Part shown: piece after piece, positions 45,166 through 58,700 of the stretch | Layout: each line of letters opens with the position of its first letter | Position numbering within the stretch: position 1 is the stretch's first letter | NCBI GenBank assembly: GCA_949316495.1 | Contig: OX439009.1 | Span: forward strand, 40,027,443-40,091,442 | Origin: Amphiduros pacificus | Taxonomy: Eukaryota > Annelida > Polychaeta > Phyllodocida > Hesionidae | Direction of reading: 5' to 3' | DNA length: 64,000 nucleotides | Program-made: the position numbers and the translations under genes | Notes under the pieces: generated by a model | What the model was told of the DNA's origin: nothing | The model's input: only the letters and a program-made list of their open reading frames with translations | Databases searched by the model: none

Positions 45166-46600
45166 ATTGTTAAACTAGTTTTCAGACATTTCGTAAAGAC
45201 ATCTGCTCAGCCACTTGTCTTGATATCATTGCTGATGTCAGAGTTTATGGGCTATGATAGGAATGTTCCCCTTTTCCATGAGTGCCACGTGTTAACTCAC
45301 ACCATGTGCTAGCAAGATGGGGAAGTGCCATGTGCTCAGGACTACTTAAACGTTACTTCCTGGTTGCTCAAACTAATATGTCACGTGACATTTTATGATA
45401 TCTACATATATTCAAGAATCAAATCCTCTGCGATGTACAATGTTGGCGCAGACAAGATATTCCACTTAATTATGTGGTCGGCCTTTTCATAAATGATATA
45501 TCTGTGATTGCATTATGACATTTCTGAAGGTATAACTGCGATGAGGAAAGCATTACATTAAATAATAGATACAAGCATTCTTGTAAATGCTAATTATTCT
45601 GAAAGCAAATATGTATAATGTGCTGTTTGTTCCCATGTTTGATATGTAAATAAATAAGTAAGGGAAGGCCATTCCCAAAAATGATGTAATTATGTTTGTG
45701 AGCTTTGTTGATTGTTACATTGCAGACATTTCTTTATGTCTTTGTATGCCAGAATATTAGGCTCTTGGGTCATTTTTATGTACTTCCAATAAGACAAACG
45801 TTAGACAAACAGACGTTTCATATATATATTATGTAGGAAAAGAAGGCATTAAACGTGCCTTCTAATGAGATCATTACTGTTTTATTGCATGGGAATGCTC
45901 CAAGGAAACCAGGCACTAAAGGAAGCCACATCTTAGAATGAGCCTAAATTGCATCTTTGCAGGAAATAGAAAAGTCTTGGTGCATGAGGCATTGCATGCC
46001 ATGCCAATAATGTGGATATACTGAGCATGACAATATATGTATCTACGTTTAGTGAGGAAATGAATCATTATCTCTGGGGGAGCTTCTATTCATAAAAGGT
46101 TAAGCCTATTTTGATGCCAATCATCGATCACCCAAATCGGAAATGTGTCGGTTATGAGTAAATATGTGAAAATGTACTTTTTTCGATAATTATACCGAAT
46201 ATTTTTAAAATTGGATATGTCTATCAAGGATATGACCTTGTACTTAAAAATGGCAGAATATTTACCAAAGCAATCTCAGTGCATGCATTGTAAAATCATC
46301 CCTGGATTGAAAAAACTATTGACTGTGTTTAAATTTTACAGAACATTATTAATGGCAACAGCAGCTATTTACCGATCATTTCTTTGTTTTACTGTTTCAA
46401 ATATCAATATATCTAACCAAAGGCAAATCCAATGTTTGGCTTGATTGTATATTGTCCCAGCTAATAAAGTATATATCAATTACTCCCGTCATACATTACT
46501 GGATTTAAATTTCGATTAACTTTTGATTTAACTTTAATTAACTGCATGACGTTTCTGTATTCATACGTTAGTTCTGGCCATGGATACAATGGACAAAATT
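45166..46600. other. Unassigned AT-rich DNA
   Basis: About 1.4 kb between two arrays. No gene, SINE or LINE signature is seen, and short frames are not supported. Confidence 0.4.
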
Positions 46601-47710
46601 CATCTTTGTATTCATTGATTATTTCTGATGGGGAGTGCAATGGACTGGGGGTGGGGGTGGGGTGCAATGGACTGTATTCATAGATTTGTTCTAATGTGGA
46701 GTGCAACGGACTGTATACATCTGCATTCATAGATTAGTTCTATCGGGGGTGCAATCGACTTTATACATCTACATTCATAGTTATGTTCTAATATGGGGTG
46801 CAATGGACTGTATACATCTGTATTCATAGATTAGTTCTAATGGGGGTGCAATGGACTGTATACATCTGCATTCATAGATATGTTCTAATATGGGGTGCAA
46901 TGGACTGTATACATCTGTATTCATAGATATGTTCTAATGGGGTGCAATGGACTGTATACATCTGTATTCATAGATATGTTCTAATATGGGGTGCAATGGA
47001 CTGTATACATAGATTATTTCTAATGTGGGGTGCAATGGACTGTATACATCTGTATTCATAGATTATATCTAATGTGGGGTGCAATGGACTGTATTCATCT
47101 GTATTCATAGATATGTTCTAATATGGGGTGCAATGGACTGTATACATCTATATTCATAGACTAGTTCTAATGGGGGTGCAATGGACTGTATACATCTGTA
47201 TTCATAGATTAGTTCTAATGGGGGTGCAATGGACTGTATACATCTACATTCATAGTTATGTTCTAATATGGGGTGCAATGGACTGTATACATCTGTATTC
47301 ATAGATATGTTCTAATGGGGTGCAATGGACTGTATACATCTGTATTCATAGATATGTTCTAATATGGGGTGCAATGGACTGTATACATAGATTATTTCTA
47401 ATGTGGGGTGCAATGGACTGTATACATCTGTATTCATAGATTATATCTAATGTGGGGTGCAATGGACTGTATACATCTGTATTCATAGATATGTTCTAAT
47501 ATGGGGTGCAATGGACTGTATACATCTATATTCATAGACTAGTTCTAATGGGGGTGCAATGGACTGTATGCATCTGTATTCATAGATTAGTTCAAATGTG
47601 GGGTGCAATGGACTGTATACATCTGCATTCATAGATATGTTCTAATGTGGGCTGCAATGGACTGTATAATTCTGCATTCATAGATTAGTTCTAATGGGGT
47701 GCTATGGATT
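46600..47710. repeat. Minisatellite with unit of about 45-49 bp and a 378-bp higher-order repeat
   Basis: Each unit contains gggtgcaatggactgtatac and a tattcatagat block of variable spacing, so unit length varies. Marker units recur 378 bp apart (for example ctgtatacatagattattt at about 47,001 and 47,379; atctatattcatagact at about 47,146 and 47,524). Eight-unit blocks were therefore duplicated. Confidence 0.9.
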
Positions 47711-48470
47711 GCAAACATTTCCAGCATGAGAAATATTATATTTATTTTATGTACATATATATGTTGTCTATATATACTTGGTCAATGATACTAAATGCCT
47801 TGTGAGGACACCGTGTGGTTCACGTGTCAACTAATCCTGCCTGCTATTTGTGTGTGTATATATACCCAGTGTATTGCCTTCTGGTACAACTAAAGGCATT
47901 GTGTGAGAGTGGTAAACAGGCTTTGTTACACTGATTGTGAGAATAAATACCATCTGACGTATTTCTTCTATTTGTAAATAAGACCTGCCTTATTGATTAG
48001 GTGAACGTATTTGTCCTGTTACTAGTCTATTGATCATATGGAGGTCTATAGTAAGTAAACTGGTCCCCGCCTGGAGAGTAGACTTTGCCAGGGAGGCTAC
48101 CACAGCATACAGATTGCTTTATAAATTGACAATATTCATGATTTTAGCAACGTTTAACTGATTACTGAACTCCTATAGAAGGAATGTATATGTAGTATTG
48201 CAGATGTCCTTCATATTGAGTTTACATCTCGTAAGTGAATATAACCTCAAAGTTTCCTAAGATTATCATATAAAATAGCGATAAATATGGAGACAGGGAC
48301 GGACAGCATGTAAAAACCATTTCGCAAGACCACGTGACACTAAGATCACAGGAAATGCCACGGTGAAGACATTTTCTCTGCAGGAATAAATAAATTGGTT
48401 ATATTTAAGGACCATGCTTGCGGCTGGTAGTTCATGACATGTTATCCTCCTGGTTTGCTGTGTCAGTGCA
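47711..48470. other. Unassigned DNA
   Basis: About 760 bp. It contains tgtgtatatatacccag and, about 90 bp later, gaataaatacc, which superficially resemble a promoter plus polyadenylation signal, but no partner or frame supports an element. Confidence 0.4.
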
Positions 48471-48471
48471 T

Positions 48472-48905
48472 AATGAATGGTCTGTTCTTGGTATTTCCTG
48501 GTTCGTAGTATCTAATTATAAATGGTCTGTTCTTGGTATTTCCTGGTTCGTAGAATCGTATAATAAATGGTCTGTCCCTAACATTTCCAGGTTCGTAGTA
48601 TCACATTATAAATGGTCTGTCCTTGGTATTTCCTGGTTCATAGTGTCGCATTATAAATGGTCTGTCCTTGGCATTTCCTGGTTCGTAGTATCACATTATA
48701 AATGGTCTGTCCTTGGCATTTCCTGGTTTTCAGTATCGCATTATAAATGGTCTGTCCTTGGCATTTCCTGGTTTTCAGTATCGCATTATAAATGGTCTGT
48801 CCTTGGCATTTCCTAGTTCGTAGTATCATATTATAAATGGTCTGTCTTTGATATTTCCTGGTTCATAGTGTCGCATTATAAATGGTCTGTCCTTGGCATT
48901 TCCTG
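48472..48905. repeat. 45-bp minisatellite, about 9.6 copies
   Basis: The unit contains aaatggtctgtccttggcat followed by ttcctggttc. It shares its period but no sequence with the large 45-bp satellite. The plus frame has a 15-residue repeat (WSVLGISWFVVSHYK). Confidence 0.92.
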
Positions 48906-49091
48906 GTTTACACAGTGCACGTTCCCACTTGGCAAAAGATCAGGTGAAACGGTTTAATGAGATGAACGAGGCTTATAACTAGTATCCAAGTATCGTCCAC
49001 TAATCTTACACATCTCTTACACAGACACGGTCTCAGAGATTACCTGTTTCCTTTGATCACGGTGTCACCTATGTCGCTGTGCAGAGGTCCA

Positions 49092-49398
49092 GCCATCTTG
49101 AAGGTATCGGCCATCTTGAAGGTATCAGCCATCTTGAAGGTATCAGCCATCTTGAAGGTATCAGCCATCTTGAAGGTATCAGCCATCTTGAAGGTATCAG
49201 CCATCTTGAAGGTATCAGCCATCTTGAAGGTATCAGCCTTCTTGAATGTATCAGCCATCTTGAAGGTATCAGCCATCTTGAAGGTATCAGCCATCTTGAA
49301 GGTATCAGCCATCTTGAAGGTATCAGCCATCTTGAAGGTATCAGCCATCTTGAAGGTATCAGCCATCTTGAAGGTATCAGCCATCTTGAAGGTATCAT
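49092..49398. repeat. 18-bp minisatellite with a YY1/PHO-like core in every unit, about 17 copies
   Basis: The unit is gccatcttgaaggtatca. Its complement contains CAAGATGGC, the core of the YY1/Pleiohomeotic site (GCCAT on the other strand). Copies are nearly identical, except one with gccttcttgaatg. Since 18 is a multiple of three, several frames stay open on both strands. Confidence 0.95.
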
Positions 49399-49895
49399 TA
49401 AAAGGTTTTATTAAGGTAACATATTGGAATCTAACAGGATTTCTGGTTTATGTTTGGTATTAACTATTTGGTTTCTGTTTAGCATAAACTGATATTCCTT
49501 TGAATTGAAGTGTTTGTTAATTTTTGGATTATATATATTTATTGATGTACAAAATAGGTATTTAATGGATGCACATTTGTCAATCTTTTTAAGTGCAGCT
49601 CATAATTATGAAGGTGGGAGCGTTTGGTACTTTTATGAAGCCTGTTGGGTTGACAGTTATAAACCAGGAAATATGATTTACGTTTGTTGCTTTGATGATT
49701 TGCCAGCTGCATTCACCCTGCATCCATGACCTACACATTATGTTGATTCTGAGACCAAACAAATATGACATCTCGAGGTACATAAAAAGTGACAGAATGA
49801 CCTCCGGGTTGCATTTGATGTTATGAGGTCAGGCAGAGGTCAGGGACAGATCAATATTTTGGCGAGAGATAAGTCGGTGTTCTGCTGAGGTGGCT
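49399..49895. other. Unassigned DNA
   Basis: About 500 bp of unique sequence. A 74-codon plus frame (49,505-49,729) has no recognisable domain. Confidence 0.4.
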
Positions 49896-50420
49896 CATGT
49901 CCAGCAGGTAGCCATTACACGTCTCTCAGCAGGTACCCATTAAACATCTCTCAGCAGGTAGTCATTACACGTCTCTCAGCAGGTAGCCATTACACGTCTC
50001 TCAGCAGGTACCCATTAAACATCTCTCAGCAGGTAGCCATTACACGTCTCTCAGCAGGTACCCATTAAACATCTCCCCGCAGGTAGCCATTACACGTCTC
50101 TCAGCAGGTACCCATTACACGTCTCTCAGCAGGTAGTCATTACACGTCTCTCAGCAGGTAGCCATTACACGTCTCTCAGCAGGTACCCATTAAACATCTC
50201 TCAGCAGGTAGCCATTACACGTCTCTCAGCAGGTAGCCATTACATGTCTCTAAGCAGGTAGACATTACACGTCTCTCAGCAGGTAGCCATTACACGTCTC
50301 TCAGCAGGTAGCCATTACACGTCTCTCAGCAGGTAGCCATTACACGTCTCTCAGCAGGTAGCCATTACATGTCTCTCAGCAGGTAGCCATTACACGTCTC
50401 TCAGCAGGTAGCCATTACAT
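49896..50420. repeat. 25-bp minisatellite, about 21 copies
   Basis: The unit contains ctctcagcaggtagccatta followed by cacgt; a second form has tacccattaaacat. The forms are interleaved. It abuts the next array without a spacer. Confidence 0.95.
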
Positions 50421-50935
50421 AGCTTCATACCTGATACCATCAACCCTTCATACCTGATACCATCAACACTTCATACCTGATACCATCAACCATTCATACC
50501 TGATACCATCAACCCTTCATTTCTGATGCCATCAACCATTCATACCTAATACCATCAACCTTTCATACCTGATACCATCAACCCTTCATACCATCAACAA
50601 TCAATCATTCAAACCTGATACCATCTACCCTTCATACCTGATACCGTCAACCCTTAATACCCGATACCATCCACCCTTTATACCTGATACCATCAACCCT
50701 TCATTTCTGATGCCATCAACCATTCATATCTGATACCATCAACCCTTCATACCTGATACCATCAACCCTTCATACCTGATACCATCAACCCTTCATACCT
50801 GATACCATCAACCCTTCATTTCTGATGACATCAACCCTTCATTTCTGATGCCATCAACCCTTCATTTCTGATGCCATCAACCCTTCATACCTGATACCAT
50901 CAACCCGTCATACCCAATATAATCAAGCTGATTCA
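50421..50935. repeat. 23-bp minisatellite, about 22 copies
   Basis: The unit contains catacctgataccatcaacc followed by ctt, with a tttctgatgcc variant. It starts directly where the 25-bp array ends. Confidence 0.93.
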
Positions 50936-51570
50936 GTCTGATTTAACCAGCCCCTCAGATCGGATACTACTAACCTATGCATGTATTCCACAATGCCATA
51001 CTAAGATGGGACTATATATATATATAATGATGTCCTTCGTTCAGATAAGTGACCCCACGCTGAGCAGTGCCACCTGGTGGCCAGGTTAGTAGACACAAAG
51101 ACAAAGGTTTCCCCATATCGTACTTCCTGGTTCATGATTTTCTGAGATGGAAGTTTTGCCTTTATTTCTTACCAACATCGTATAATTATCAGTCTAATCA
51201 TGATAGGTCTCAGTGGGCTATTGCCATAGATGTAAAGTTCTTGGTAACTTTAATATACAAGGACATAATTACATAATAGTATAAAATGAGTCATAATGAG
51301 TCATAAAGAGTCATAAAGAGCATCAGAACTAACTTGGCCCCCTTCATCTGGCAAACCACAAAGATATAGACAGTCTGTTATCAGTCAGGGAACAATGCTT
51401 AATATCAAACATATAGTTATACTATAAAGAAAGACAACCATGCAAATATATATTCTTGTAAAGACAATCTCATGAGAAACACTTGGGCACTTGAGCAAGA
51501 TTTTGGGCACTTGAGCAAGATTTTGGGCACTTGAAAGAAAAATTCATCAGCATCATTGTCGTCGTAGTCG
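50936..51570. other. Unassigned DNA with small repeats and a CTCF-like site
   Basis: It contains a CTCF-like motif (51,066-51,080), a 10-bp repeat with TGAGTCA words (51,285-51,322), a 21-bp repeat (gggcacttgagcaagattt, 2.5 copies, about 51,485-51,535) and an (AT)n tract near 51,016. No gene is seen. Confidence 0.5.
51066..51080 (-). promoter_or_regulatory. CTCF-like motif
   Basis: The sequence agtgccacctggtgg matches 14 of 15 positions of the CTCF core on the minus strand. It is followed by ccagg, giving the palindromic heart ccacctggtgg. Confidence 0.4.
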
Positions 51571-51574
51571 TTAT

Positions 51575-51808
<234 letters not shown>

Positions 51809-52766
51809 GGTAAAACAATGTCACCAAAAGTCAAAACAGCTCTTGAAATCTACTCTCTCTGTTACGATTGAAATACCAATTGTTGGCAAGTTTGACTTAT
51901 AATAAAATTAATGTTAGTATTAAGTCCCTTTCATCCTGCAGAAACGTATCGCGTTTTTCGTTCAGCTGAGACCAAACCAATGTGGGTGTTTTGTATGAAT
52001 TAATGACTTGATTAATGACATATTATTGACAACAAGAAGTTGTCATGGGATTTGATGGGATTTCATGCCTCGTTTTATACAGAGTTCAAACATTCCTTTT
52101 AGCCTTCTTGTTTCTGGTCCTTGCACTTTTTGTTTCTTCTTGACCTTTGAGCAGTGGTAGTCAAAGCATTAGTTCTTTCTTCCAGGAGGAATTCTCAAAC
52201 CGATAATATTTGGACGCTGGGCACTGTTATGTACAACTGTCCAAAATTTGGTTTGAAAAAAAAGAATCAACTTGCACTGAAACGTCTTGACGGTATGAGC
52301 AAAATGAATAATTGCGTGAGGCTGTAAGAAATTAATCCCAGTCAACTGTCAAATGCACAAGCCATTATCATGATCATCTTCTCTATTGTGAATCCAGCGG
52401 ACAGAAATAAGAGATCCAAACAGTAAAAGGTCATTAAAGTTACCTTGTGACAGTCGGTACTCAGGTTAGTCTTTGCCTTTGTCATTTGAGCCTTGGTATC
52501 TGGTCAGTGATAAGACCTCGTGTAAGTAGGTCTCTTATGACAGAAGAAAGTGTCAACACCTTGTCATACTGGCAAAACATTATGGGAGTGTGGCTGCATA
52601 AATTATGTTAATGAGGTCAAGTTTTTGACAATTTCTTTTTATTAATAACAAAACGAATGTATGCTATGTCCCTTCAGCTGTTCTCTATATTTTATTGGTT
52701 TAATGGTTTGTCAATCACAACAGTGTTAGTGTTGACAAAGCATAATAGTGTGCATGACTGAATGTA
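51809..52766. other. Unassigned left flank of the 12-bp satellite
   Basis: About 960 bp. A small hairpin (TGACAAC, five bases, GTTGTCA) lies around 52,029-52,047. No gene or transposon is recognised. Confidence 0.4.
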
Positions 52767-55700
52767 GACCCATGACAGGGTCTATGACAGGGCCTATGAC
52801 AGGGCCTATGACAGGGCCTATGACAGGGTCTATGATAGAGACTATGACAGGGCCTATGACAGGGTCTATGACAGGGCCTATGACAGGGTCTATGACAGGG
52901 CCTATGACAGGTTCTATGATAGAGACTTTGACAGGGCCTATGACAGGGTCTATGACAAGGTCTATGACAGGGTCTATGATAGAGACTATGACAGGGCCTA
53001 TGACTGGGCCTATGACAGGGCCTATGACAGGGCCTATGACAGGGCCTATGACAGGGTCTATGACAGGGCATATGATAGAGACTATGACAGGGCCTATGAC
53101 AGGGCCTATGACAGGGTCTATGACAGGGCCTATGACAGGGTCTATGACAGGATCTATGACAGGGCTTATGACAGGGTCTATTACAGGGTCTATGACAGGG
53201 TCTATGACAGGGCTTATGACAGGGTCTATGACAGGGCCTATGACAGGGTCTATGACAGGGCCTATGACAGGGTCTATGACAGGGCTTATGACAGGGTCTA
53301 TGACAGGGTCTATGACAGGGCCTATGACAGGGCCTATGACAGGGTCTATGACAGGGCTTATGACAGGGTCTATGACAGGTCTTATGACAGGGCCTATGAC
53401 AGGGTCTTTGACAGGGTATATGACAGGGCCTATGACAGGGCCTATGACAGGGTCTATTACAGGGCTTATGACAGGGTCTATGACAGGGCCTATGACAGGG
53501 TCTATGACAGGGCCTATGACAGGGTCTATGACAGGGTCTATGACAGGGCCTATGACAGGGTCTATTACAGGGCTTATGACAGGGTCTATGACAGGGTCTA
53601 TGACAGGGCCTATGACAGGGTCTATGACAGGGCTTATGACAGGGTCTATGACAGGGTATATGACAGGGCCTATGACAGGGTCTATGACAGGGCTTATGAC
53701 AGGGTCTATGACAGGGCCCATGACAGGGTCTATGACAGGGCTTATGAGAGGATCTATGACAGGGTCTATGACAGGGCTTATGACAGGGTCTATGACAGGG
53801 TCTATGACAGGGTCTATGACAGGGTCTATGATAGGGTATGACAGGGCATATGACAGGATATATGACAGGGCTTCTGACAGGGTCTATGACAGGGTCTATG
53901 ACAGGGCTTATGACAGGGCTTATGACAGGGTCTATGACAGGGTCTATGACAGGGTCTATGACAGGGTCTATGACAGGGTCTATGACAGGGTCTATGACAG
54001 GATCTATGACAGGGCTTATGACAGGGTCTATTACAGGGTCTATGACAGGGTCTATGACAGGGTCTATGACAGGGCTTATGACAAGGTTTATGACAGGGTC
54101 TATGACAGGGTCTATGACAGGGTCTATGATAGAGACTATGACAGGGCTTATGACAGGGTCTATGACAGGGCCTATGACAGGGTCTATGACAGGGCCTATG
54201 ACAGGGTCTATGACAGGGCCTATGACAGGGTCTATGACAGGGCCTATGACAGGGTCTATGATAGAGACTATGACAGGGCTTATGACAAGGTTTATGACAG
54301 GGTCTATGACAGGGTCTATGACAGGGCTTATGACAGGGTCTATGACAGGGCCAATGACAGGGTCTATGACAGGGTCTATGATAGAGACTATGACAGGGCC
54401 TATGACAGGGTCTATGACAGGGTCTATGACAGGGCCTATGACAGGGTCTATGACAGGGCCTATGACAGGGTCTATGACAGGGCCTATGACAGGGTCTATG
54501 ATAGAGACTATGACAGGGCCTATGACAGGGTCTATGACAGGGTCTATGATAGAGACTATGACAGGGCCTATGACAGGGCCTATGCCAGGGTCTATGACAG
54601 GGTCTATGACAGGGTCTATGATAGAGACTATGACAGGGCCTATGACAGGGTCTATGACAGGGTCTATGACAGGGTCTATGATAGAGACTATGACAGGGCC
54701 TATGACAGGGCCTATGACAGGGTCTATGACAGGGCCTATGATAGATACTATGACAGGGCCTATGACAGGGTCTATGACAGGGCCAATGACAGGGTCTATG
54801 ACAGGGCCTATGACAGGGTCAATGACAGGTCTTATAACAGGGTCTATGACAGGTCTTATGACAGGGTCTATGACAGGGTCTATGACAGGGTCTATGACAG
54901 GGTCAATGACAGGGCCTATGAAAGGGTATATGACAGGGTCTATGACAGGGTCTATGACAGGGTCTATGATAGGGTCTATGACAGGGTCTATGACAGGGTC
55001 TATGACAGGGCTTATGACAGGGTCTATGACAGGGCCTATGACAGGGTCTATAACAGGGCTTATGACAGGGTCTATGACAGGGACTATGACAGGGCCTATG
55101 ACAGGGTATATGACAGGGCCTATGACAGGGTCTATTACAGGGCATATGACAGGGTCTATGACAGGGTCTATGACAGGGCCTATGACAGGGTCTATGACAG
55201 GGCCTATGACAGGGTAAATGACAGGGTCTATGACAGGGCCTATGACAGGGTCTATGACAGGGCTTATGACAGGTTCTATGACAGGGTCTATGACAGGGTC
55301 TATGACAGAACCTATGACAGGGTCTATGACAGGGCTTATGACAGGGTCTATGACAGGGCCTATGACAGGGTCTATGACAGGGCCTATGACAGGGTCTATG
55401 ACAAGGCCTATGACAGGGTCTATGACAGGTTCTATGACAGGGTCTATGACAGGGTCTATGACAGGGTATATGACAGGGTATATGACAGGGCCTATGACAG
55501 GGTCTATGACAGGGCTTATGACAGGGTCTATGACAGGGCCTATGACAGGGTCTATGACAGGGCTTATGACAGGATCTATGACAGGATCTATGACAGGGTC
55601 TATGACAGGGTCTATGACAGGGCTTATGACAGGGTCTATTACAGGGTCTATGACAGGGTCTATGACAGGGTCTATGACAGGGCTTATGACAAGGTTTATG

Positions 55701-58700
55701 ACAGGGTCTATGACAGGGTCTATGACAGGGCTTATGACAGGGTCTATGATAGAGACTATGACAGGGCCTATGACAGGGTCTATGACAGGGTCTATGACAG
55801 GGTCTATGACAGGACCTATGACAGGGCTTATAACAGGGTCTATGACAGGGTCTATGACAGAGCCTATGACAGGGCCTATGACAGGGTCTATGACAGGGTC
55901 TATGACAGGGTCTATGACAGGGCCTATGACAGGGCTTATAACAGGGTCTATGACAGGGTCTATGACAGAGCCTATGACAGGGCCTATGACAGGGTCTATG
56001 ACAGGGTCTATGACAGGGTCTATGACAGGGCTTATGACAAGGTTTATGACAGGGTCTATGACAGGGTCTATGACAGGGCTTATGACAAGGTCTATGACAG
56101 GGTCTATGACAGGGTCTAAGATAGGGTCTATGACAGGGTCTATGACAGGGTCTATGACAGGGCCTATGACAGGGTCTATGACAGGGTCTATGACAGGGTC
56201 TATGACAGGGCTTATGACAAGGTTTATGACATGGTCTATGACAGGGTCTATGACAGGGCTTATAACAGGGTCTATGACAGGGAATATGACAGGGCCTATG
56301 ACAGGGTCTATGACAGGGCCTATGACAGGGCTTATAACAGGGTCTATGACAGGGTCTATGACAGGGCTTATGACAGGGCCTATGACAGGGTATATGACAG
56401 GGTCTATGACAGGGCCTATGACAGGGTCTATGACAGGGCCTATGACAGGGTCTATGACAGGGCTTATAACAGGGTCTATGACAGGGCCTATGACAGGGCC
56501 TATGACAGGGTCTATGACAGGGCCTATGACAGGGTCTATGACAGGGTCTATGACAGGGCCTATGACAGGGTCTATGACAGGGCTTATGACAGGGCCTATG
56601 ACAGGGAATATGACAGGGCCTATGCCAGGGTCTATGACAGGGTCTATGACAGGGTATATGACAGGGTCTATGACAGGGTCTATGACAGGGTCTATGACAG
56701 GGTCTATGACAGGGTCTATGACAGGGCCTATGACAGGGTCTATGACAGGGCCTATGACAGGGTCTATGACAGGGCCTATGACAGGGCCTATGACAGGGCC
56801 TATGACAGGGTCTATGACAGGGCCTATGACAGGGTCTATGACAGGGCTTATAACAGGGTCTATGACAGGGCCTATGACAGGGTCTATGACAGGGCCTATG
56901 ACAGGGTCTATGACAGGGCCTATGACAGGGTCTATGACAGGGCTTATGACAGGGTCTATGACAGGGTCTATGACAGGGTCTATGACAGGGCTTATGACAG
57001 GGCCTATGACAGGGTATATGACAGGGTCTATGACAGGGCCTATGACAGGGTCTATGACAGGGCCTATGACAGGGTCTATGACAGGGTCTATGACAGGGTC
57101 TATGACAGGGCTTATGACAGGGTCTATGACAGGGCTTATGACAGGGCCTATGACAGGGTCTATGACAGGGTCTATGACAGGGCCTATGACAGGGCCTATG
57201 ACAGGGTCTATGACAGGGCTTATGACAGGGTCTATGACAGGGCTTATGACAGGGCCTATGACAGGGTATATGACAGGGTCTATGACAGGGCCTATGACAG
57301 GGTCTATGACAGGGCCTATGACAGGGTCTATGACAGGGCTTATAACAGGGTCTATGACAGGGCCTATGACAGGGCCTATGACAGGGTCTATGACAGGGCC
57401 TATGACAGGGTCTATGACAGGGTCTATGACAGGGCCTATGACAGGGTCTATGACAGGGCTTATGACAGGGCCTATGACAGGGTATATGACAGGGTCTATG
57501 ACAGGGCCTATGACAGGGTCTATGACAGGGCCTATGACAGGGTCTATGACAGGGCCTATGACAGGGCCTATGACAGGGCCTATGACAGGGTCTATGACAG
57601 GGCCTATGACAGGGTCTATGACAGGGCTTATAACAGGGTCTATGACAGGGCCTATGACAGGGTCTATGACAGGGCCTATGACAGGGTCTATGACAGGGCC
57701 TATGACAGGGTCTATGACAGGGCTTATGACAGGGTCTATGACAGGGTCTATGACAGGGTCTATGACAGGGCTTATGACAGGGCCTATGACAGGGTATATG
57801 ACAGGGTCTATGACAGGGCCTATGACAGGGTCTATGACAGGGCCTATGACAGGGTCTATGACAGGGCCTATGACAGGGCCTATGACAGGGCCTATGACAG
57901 GGTCTATGACAGGGCCTATGACAGGGTCTATGACAGGGCTTATAACAGGGTCTATGACAGGGCCTATGACAGGGTCTATGACAGGGCCTATGACAGGGTC
58001 TATGACAGGGCCTATGACAGGGCCTATGACAGGGTCTATGACAGGGTCTATGACAGGGTCTATGACAGGGTATATGACAGGGTATATGACAGGGTCTATG
58101 ACAGGGCCTATGACAGGGTCTATGACAGGGCCTATGACAGGGCCTATGACAGGGTATATGACAGGGTCTATGACAGGGCCTATGACAGGGTCTATGACAG
58201 GGCCTATGACAGGGTCTATGACAGGGCTTATAACAGGGTCTATGACAGGGCCTATGACAGGATCTATGACAGGGCCTATGACAGGGTCTATGACAGGGTC
58301 TATGACAGGGCCTATGACAGGGCCTATGACAGGGCCTATGACAGGGTCTATGACAGGGTCTATGACAGGGTCTATGACAGGGCTTATGACAAGGTTTATG
58401 ACAGGGTCTATGACAGGGTCTATGACAGGGCTTATGACAAGGTCTATGACAGGGTCTATGACAGAGCCTATGACAGGGCCTATGACAGGGTCTATGACAG
58501 GGTCTATGACAGGGTCTATGACAGGGTCTATGACAGGGCCTATGACAGGGTCTATGACAGGGCCTATGACAGGGTCTATGACAGGGCCTATGACAGGGTC
58601 TATGACAGGGTCTATGACAGGGCCTATGACAGGGTCTATGATAGAGACTATGACAGGGCTTATGACAAGGTTTATGACAGGGTCTATGACAGGGTCTATG

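Noticed and set aside
43672-45312. 546-codon plus frame in the 25-bp array
   Set aside because: All three plus frames read the same peptide with a shifted phase, as expected of a 25-bp repeat.
47770-48010. Solo LTR, suggested by a TATA-like word followed by AATAAA
   Set aside because: No terminal tg/ca pair, flanking duplication or second copy could be recognised.
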